From an uncultured Flavobacteriales bacterium (lineage in GTDB: Bacteria > Bacteroidota > Bacteroidia > Flavobacteriales_D > Sanyastnellaceae): a stretch of DNA of 10,992 nt. The position numbers and the translations under genes are program-made. Positions 7,726 to 10,992 of this stretch are shown here, one piece after another. Under the pieces are notes generated by a model. It searched no databases. It was not told the DNA's origin and saw only the letters and a list, made by a program, of their open reading frames with translations. Position 1 is the first letter of the stretch; every line of letters starts with the position of its first letter. The stretch covers positions 1 to 10,992 of the forward strand of contig CALCNZ010000339.1 in NCBI GenBank assembly GCA_937897625.1, written 5' to 3'.

Positions 7726-8385
7726 ATGAAAAATAACTTTTTAGTTTTTTTGTTTTTGACAGCTTTTGCTTTTGCAAGCAACGCGCAAACTAAACCTGCT
7801 TTTGGTGTTTATTACGCACCATCTTTCACAAGCCGCATTACGCAAGCCAACAGTGATTTGAATTGGTTGAAAAAAGAATGGGACAAATTCGAATCTGGTA
7901 GCATAGGTTATTCTTTTGGTGCATTCGCTGAGCGCACCCTTTCAACTAAATTGAGTTTACGCGTGGGTGCTGGATTTTCTTCGTTCGGCGAGCGCGTAGA
8001 TTCGTTGAGCGATTTGGGAATAGATAAATACAAAACAGATTATCGCTTTATTGAAGTGCCTCTTGTTGCGAGCTATTATTTTGGCGAAAACAAATACAGA
8101 AGGCCTTATTTGTCTGCGGGTTATACCTTGAATTATTTTTTGAATAAGCGAATATCTTACTCAATGGTTGGCTCGAGCAGAGAGGAAACAACAGTGCTGA
8201 GAAGCGATGTGAATGCAATAAGTCATGCCGTTAGAATAGCTGTTGGTGTAGACTTCGTTTTAGATAAGAAATGGAGTGTGAAAACAGAAATTTTCGCTAA
8301 TCAGTTTGTTTCTTCCTTAACAAACGATGGTATTCGTCGCTTGCCGTTTGCTGCTGGAGTGTCTGTTCAGCTTAGAAAGAAGTAA
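7726..8385 (+). CDS. Small outer-membrane beta-barrel protein (PF13568-like porin family)
   Basis: A 219-residue protein with a signal peptide (MKNNFLVFLFLTAFAFASNAQ, residues 1-21). The rest consists of alternating-residue strands with glycine/aromatic patterning: FGVYYAPSFTSRI, SIGYSFGAFAERTLSTKLSLRVGAGFSS, DYRFIEVPLVASYYFG, RPYLSAGYTLNYFLNK, AVRIAVGVDFVLDKKWSVKTEIF and a final FAAGVSVQLRKK. The YRFIEVPLVASYYF block is typical of the outer-membrane beta-barrel family PF13568; an 8- or 10-stranded barrel fits the length. It starts one base after the FISUMP gene and is the last gene of the cluster. It could be a structural or anchoring outer-membrane component; no channel specificity can be inferred. 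Confidence 0.85.
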   Translation: MKNNFLVFLFLTAFAFASNAQTKPAFGVYYAPSFTSRITQANSDLNWLKKEWDKFESGSIGYSFGAFAERTLSTKLSLRVGAGFSSFGERVDSLSDLGIDKYKTDYRFIEVPLVASYYFGENKYRRPYLSAGYTLNYFLNKRISYSMVGSSREETTVLRSDVNAISHAVRIAVGVDFVLDKKWSVKTEIFANQFVSSLTNDGIRRLPFAAGVSVQLRKK

Positions 8386-8422
8386 TTTTTATTTTCATTC
8401 TTTCACGAGTGATCCGCAGTTC

Positions 8423-8449
8423 GTTAACCCAATGTTAACAGCGCGTAAC
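8423..8449 (+). promoter_or_regulatory. Helically phased GTTAAC sites upstream of the 8552 gene
   Basis: GTTAAC occurs at 8423-8428 and again at 8434-8439, and a GTAAC half-like copy starts at 8445. The three starts are exactly 11 bases apart, about one DNA turn. A further ATTAAC lies at 8475-8480, off phase. Each GTTAAC is itself palindromic, which suits a dimeric regulator. The arrangement lies about 75-100 bases upstream of the predicted promoter box. This is a candidate operator only; chance in AT-rich DNA is possible. Confidence 0.35.
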
Positions 8450-8506
8450 ATAGACTCAAACTTCGGTCGAAATCATTAACAATTTCGCAATTTAGTTTTC
8501 ATTCTG

Positions 8507-8540
8507 TTGGTTTAATTCGCGCGCATCTTTGCGCCAAATT
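8507..8540 (+). promoter_or_regulatory. Candidate promoter for the beta-helix protein gene
   Basis: CATCTTTG at 8524-8531 differs from the Bacteroidota -7 box TAnnTTTG only at its first base. A TTG at 8507-8509 could be the -33 element, but the 14-base spacer is shorter than usual. The box continues TTTGCGCCAAATT (8528-8540), matching the element at 630-642 with one substitution and the same 11-base distance to the ATG at 8552. Confidence 0.5.
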
Positions 8541-8551
8541 AATCTACTCTT

Positions 8552-10747
8552 ATGAAAACTAAACAAACAATTCTGAAAGCTTTTGCCTCTGCAGCATTAG
8601 CTCTTGGTGCTTTTGCTAGCGCAGATGCCCAAACAAACTTAGGCGCGTCATGCGGCTGTCCAGCTGTTGGCTCACGCACAACAGTAAACGTTTCTTCATT
8701 GCCAGGTTACACTGCGATTGCAGGAACTTTTGGAGGTGAATTAACTTCCGGCGCAACATTCACTTGCGACAAAACTTACATCTTAGACAAGAAAATTTAC
8801 ATTCCTGCTGGACAAACGTTGACTATTGCTCCAGGTACTTTGATCAAAGGTGCTTCAAATCCAGTAGCTAACCCTGAGCAAGCTACTGCACTTATTATTG
8901 AAAGAGGTGGAAAGATTATGGCTTTAGGTACTGAATCTTGCCCAATCGTTTTCACTGCTCAAGCTGATGCATTGGACGGTACTTTCGGAGTTAGCAATAT
9001 CACTAAGTGGGGTGGTGTTGTTGTTTTAGGAAAAGCATCAAACAACTTAACATTAGCTGCCAACGGTCCATTCGTACCAGGTGGTGCAGGTAAATTAGCT
9101 GTTGCTGATGGTCTTGGAACAGTTGAAGGTTTTGCTTCTACTAACCCACAGGATCAATACGGTGTGGCTTTATCTGTTCCTGCAAATTATGTTACAGGTA
9201 CTTCACCAAGTTCTTCAACCTATACTATGGACATTAACTTAGGTACTCAAGGTACTGGTTCTGGTGCAATAGGTAACTCGAAAATCACATTAAGTAGCTC
9301 TTCTTTGGCGGCTTATGTTTTCGTTGGCATGCCTGTTAGTGGAACAGGAATTCCTGCTGGAACCACAGTAACTGCTGTAAGTTCGGCTACTATTACTTTA
9401 AGCGCTGCTCTTACTGCTGCTGCTGCTGGATCATATACCTTCACTGGTACTTATCCTCAAGCCCCAAGCACAACTCAACTTTTCTATTCAGTAACTAACG
9501 CTCCAGCTTTTGCTAACAATACTTACGGACCTTTCGCAACTTCAGGTAACAACATTAACTATGCTGCGCCGTTCGCTGGAGCTACTGCTGGAACATTTGA
9601 TGATAACGACAATTCTGGTATCATGAAATATGTTTCTATCCGTCACAGCGGAGCAATCTTGGCTGTAGGAGCAGAAATCAACGGTTTAACATTGGCTTCT
9701 GTTGGTCGTGGAACCACTATCGAGCACATCGAGATTGTTTCTTGCGGTGATGACAACATTGAATTGTTCGGTGGTACTGTTAACTTGAAGTACATCACTT
9801 CAATGTTCGGTAACGACGATATGATTGACTGGGATTTGGGATGGTCTGGTAAGGCACAATTCCTTTTCGGAATGAAGTCTGATCTTGCGTCTGCAGTTGC
9901 TCCAGATAATGACAACGGCTTTGAAATGGATACAGATGACGGAAAGTCTTATGCAACTCCATATGCACTTCCTGTAATCTATAATGCTACTTTAATCGGA
10001 AACGCTAAGGCTACTGGTACTTCAGACAACTCTGGTTTGGCGGGTATTCAAGCGAAAGAATTTACTGGTGGTGAAATCTACAATTCTATCATTGCTAACT
10101 TCAGATCAGGATTTAACTTGTATAGTGCGGTTTCAGCTAATGGTACTGCTGGTGCTAGAACATATGCGTTGGGTGGAGATACTTGGCACAACTGGACTAC
10201 TTTAGGATCTAGCGCTTCACTTACAACTGGAAATGGATCACAAAGATTGAAAGTGAAATGTAACACCTTTGTAGGTTGCACTAAAGCACTTACTGTAGGT
10301 GCTTCATCTAGCTCAGCTGGAACTGAAATAACTGCTGCTAACTCAAGTGCTACTGGTATTGCTGCAGGTGACGAGTACACTCAGTTCACTGTTACTGACA
10401 AAAACGTTGTTGTAACAGGAAACACCCTTCCAGGTTTCGATTATAGCTTTGCTGTAAACGGTTCTACCAACGCTATTACTACTAAGAACGATATTACTCC
10501 AAATCCAGCATTAGATGTAACAGGTTGCCCAGTTGCTCCATTCGACGGTTTCTTCGAGCCAGCTAACTACCGCGGTGCATTCTCTTCTGTAAACGGACAA
10601 AACTGGTTATCTAACTGGACTTACTCTCAAGTGTTGAACTCAACAAAAGGTGTACGTGCTTGTGCTACTGACTTAAACTTAGACGGTACTACAGACGTAA
10701 ACGATTTCTTGATCTTCGCTCCAGCATTCGGTACTTCTTGTAACTAA
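8552..10747 (+). CDS. Large secreted beta-helix-like protein with terminal dockerin-like Ca-binding loop
   Basis: A 731-residue exported protein. Signal peptide 1-27 (ALALGAFASADAQ). Residues ~60-165 have the pattern of a Bacteroidota surface-protein family (CDKTYILDKKIYIPAGQTL, GTLIKG, ALIIERGGKIMALG, PIVFTAQ, WGGVVVLGKA). Residues ~350-440 continue it (DDNDNSGIMKYVSIRHSGAIL, GRGTTIEHIEIVSCGDDNIELFGGTVNLKYI, NDDMIDWDLGWSGKAQF), looking like right-handed beta-helix rungs. Between them (~204-348) is a Thr/Ser/Ala-rich stretch including GMPVSGTGIPAGTTVTAVS, which looks inserted. The end has DLNLDGTTDVNDF (707-719) between Cys704 and Cys730: Asp1, Asn3, Asp5 and Asp12 match a dockerin-type calcium loop. 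A classical YPNP sorting domain is absent, so the export route after Sec is unclear. The dominance of ACT, GCT, AAC and TTC codons suggests high expression. Often annotated only as hypothetical or mislabelled multidrug transporter. Confidence 0.85.
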   Translation: MKTKQTILKAFASAALALGAFASADAQTNLGASCGCPAVGSRTTVNVSSLPGYTAIAGTFGGELTSGATFTCDKTYILDKKIYIPAGQTLTIAPGTLIKGASNPVANPEQATALIIERGGKIMALGTESCPIVFTAQADALDGTFGVSNITKWGGVVVLGKASNNLTLAANGPFVPGGAGKLAVADGLGTVEGFASTNPQDQYGVALSVPANYVTGTSPSSSTYTMDINLGTQGTGSGAIGNSKITLSSSSLAAYVFVGMPVSGTGIPAGTTVTAVSSATITLSAALTAAAAGSYTFTGTYPQAPSTTQLFYSVTNAPAFANNTYGPFATSGNNINYAAPFAGATAGTFDDNDNSGIMKYVSIRHSGAILAVGAEINGLTLASVGRGTTIEHIEIVSCGDDNIELFGGTVNLKYITSMFGNDDMIDWDLGWSGKAQFLFGMKSDLASAVAPDNDNGFEMDTDDGKSYATPYALPVIYNATLIGNAKATGTSDNSGLAGIQAKEFTGGEIYNSIIANFRSGFNLYSAVSANGTAGARTYALGGDTWHNWTTLGSSASLTTGNGSQRLKVKCNTFVGCTKALTVGASSSSAGTEITAANSSATGIAAGDEYTQFTVTDKNVVVTGNTLPGFDYSFAVNGSTNAITTKNDITPNPALDVTGCPVAPFDGFFEPANYRGAFSSVNGQNWLSNWTYSQVLNSTKGVRACATDLNLDGTTDVNDFLIFAPAFGTSCN

Positions 10748-10768
10748 AAAAAAGAAAAATTGGTCTCT

Positions 10769-10797
10769 GCATAGCCCGCCGAAACGGCGGGCCATGC
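10769..10797. terminator. Strong GC hairpin between the beta-helix gene and the next paralogue
   Basis: GCCCGCCG (10774-10781) pairs fully with CGGCGGGC (10785-10792) around a three-base AAA loop. After an A/C mismatch the stem extends by GCAT (10769-10772) with ATGC (10794-10797). No T-run follows on the plus strand; an A-rich run (10746-10759) lies before it, so a U-tract would exist only for minus-strand transcripts. It may be a partial terminator, a 3'-end stabiliser of the upstream mRNA, or a control on read-through into the gene at 10819. Confidence 0.6.
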
Positions 10798-10818
10798 GGA
10801 AGCCTTAACCAAAAAAAT

Positions 10819-10992
10819 ATGAAAGCAATTAAATTTTTATTAGGATTAGGCTTGATGGTGGCTTCATCAAGTGTATTCTCTCAAGGATTGCAAGGCATCG
10901 TTGTAGAGAAATATTATCAGGCGAATGCTGCTGACGTTGCAAACGCAACAGCAAACAACGCGGTTACTCCATTAACAACAAGCTCGGTTACC
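10819..10992 (+). CDS. GLEGIVVEKYY-family secreted protein, N-terminal part (paralogue D, cut by window end)
   Basis: The 58 visible codons, running to the right edge, encode a signal peptide (MKAIKFLLGLGLMVASSSVFSQ, 1-22) and then GLQGIVVEKYYQANAADVANA, followed by TPLTTSSVT where the paralogues continue into GSTTYRVY. The family hallmark directly after the signal cleavage site identifies it as a fourth member. Whether it carries a T9SS sorting domain cannot be seen. No TAnnTTTG box lies in the 71 bp upstream, only the hairpin at 10769-10797, so it may be co-transcribed with the gene at 8552. The start is an ATG preceded by an A-rich tract, usual for this phylum. Confidence 0.85.
   Translation, partial: MKAIKFLLGLGLMVASSSVFSQGLQGIVVEKYYQANAADVANATANNAVTPLTTSSVT

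Larger units (their letters stand above)
654..8385 (+). other. Probable six-gene operon for secreted and outer-membrane proteins
   Basis: Six plus-strand genes follow with intergenic distances of 5, 20, 12, -4 and 1 bp and no visible terminator hairpin between them. The order is paralogue A, paralogue B, TonB-dependent receptor, paralogue C (interrupted), FISUMP lipoprotein, small beta-barrel. All products carry Sec-type or lipoprotein signal peptides. Co-transcription from the promoter near 626 is inferred from the spacing, not shown. Confidence 0.7.

Noticed and set aside
9416..9427. (GCT)4 trinucleotide run as a phase-variable repeat
   Set aside because: Only four units, it stays in frame, and it encodes alanines in an Ala-rich segment.
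9643..10380. Minus-strand open stretches at 9643-9915 and 10078-10380
   Set aside because: Antisense shadows of the strongly codon-biased beta-helix gene, with no start context or family resemblance.
1..10992. CRISPR arrays, tRNA or rRNA genes, insertion sequences
   Set aside because: No regularly spaced repeats, no cloverleaf or rRNA-like stretches, and no transposase frame or terminal inverted repeats were found on either strand.

Overview
The window reads as chromosomal DNA of a Bacteroidota bacterium, most likely a Flavobacteriales member (a Crocinitomicaceae/Cryomorphaceae-like lineage is a guess from general resemblance). The support is direct: three C-terminal regions have the 'YPNP/FPNP ... 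G.Y.V.L' pattern of type IX secretion (T9SS) type A sorting domains, there is a TonB-dependent receptor with a carboxypeptidase-regulatory-like N-terminal domain, a FISUMP lipoprotein, a PF13568-like outer-membrane barrel, and two TAnnTTTG-type promoter boxes. The base composition is moderately AT-rich and Shine-Dalgarno sites are weak, which fits. Almost every product is predicted to be exported, to the outer membrane, the surface or the medium.

Layout. Positions 1-70 hold the start of a minus-strand, charged coiled-coil-like protein that runs off the left edge. Positions 98-523 hold the C-terminal remnant of a secreted protein with a MopE-like repeat and a T9SS sorting domain; its 5' part is missing. 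After a 130-bp gap with a candidate promoter, a tightly packed plus-strand cluster runs from 654 to 8385: two paralogous secreted proteins (654-1493, 1499-2584), a 1016-residue TonB-dependent receptor (2605-5655), a third paralogue split by an in-frame TAA (5668-6996), a FISUMP lipoprotein (6993-7724) and a small outer-membrane beta-barrel (7726-8385). Gaps are 5, 20, 12, -4 and 1 bp, so it is probably one operon. A 165-bp regulatory gap follows, with helically phased GTTAAC sites and a promoter element also found at the first promoter. Next is a 731-residue beta-helix-like secreted protein with a dockerin-like calcium loop at its end (8552-10747), a strong GC hairpin, and the start of a fourth paralogue (10819-10992, cut by the window edge).

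The main theme is an unnamed family of secreted proteins whose mature N-terminus begins almost directly with GLxGIVVEKYY. Four members sit in 10.3 kb, three of them in one operon with a TonB-dependent receptor and without a recognisable SusD. A working inference is a surface system in which the paralogues are displayed or released by T9SS and the receptor and small barrel are their outer-membrane partners. No substrate, enzyme or regulator in the window reveals the cargo, so the function remains unknown.
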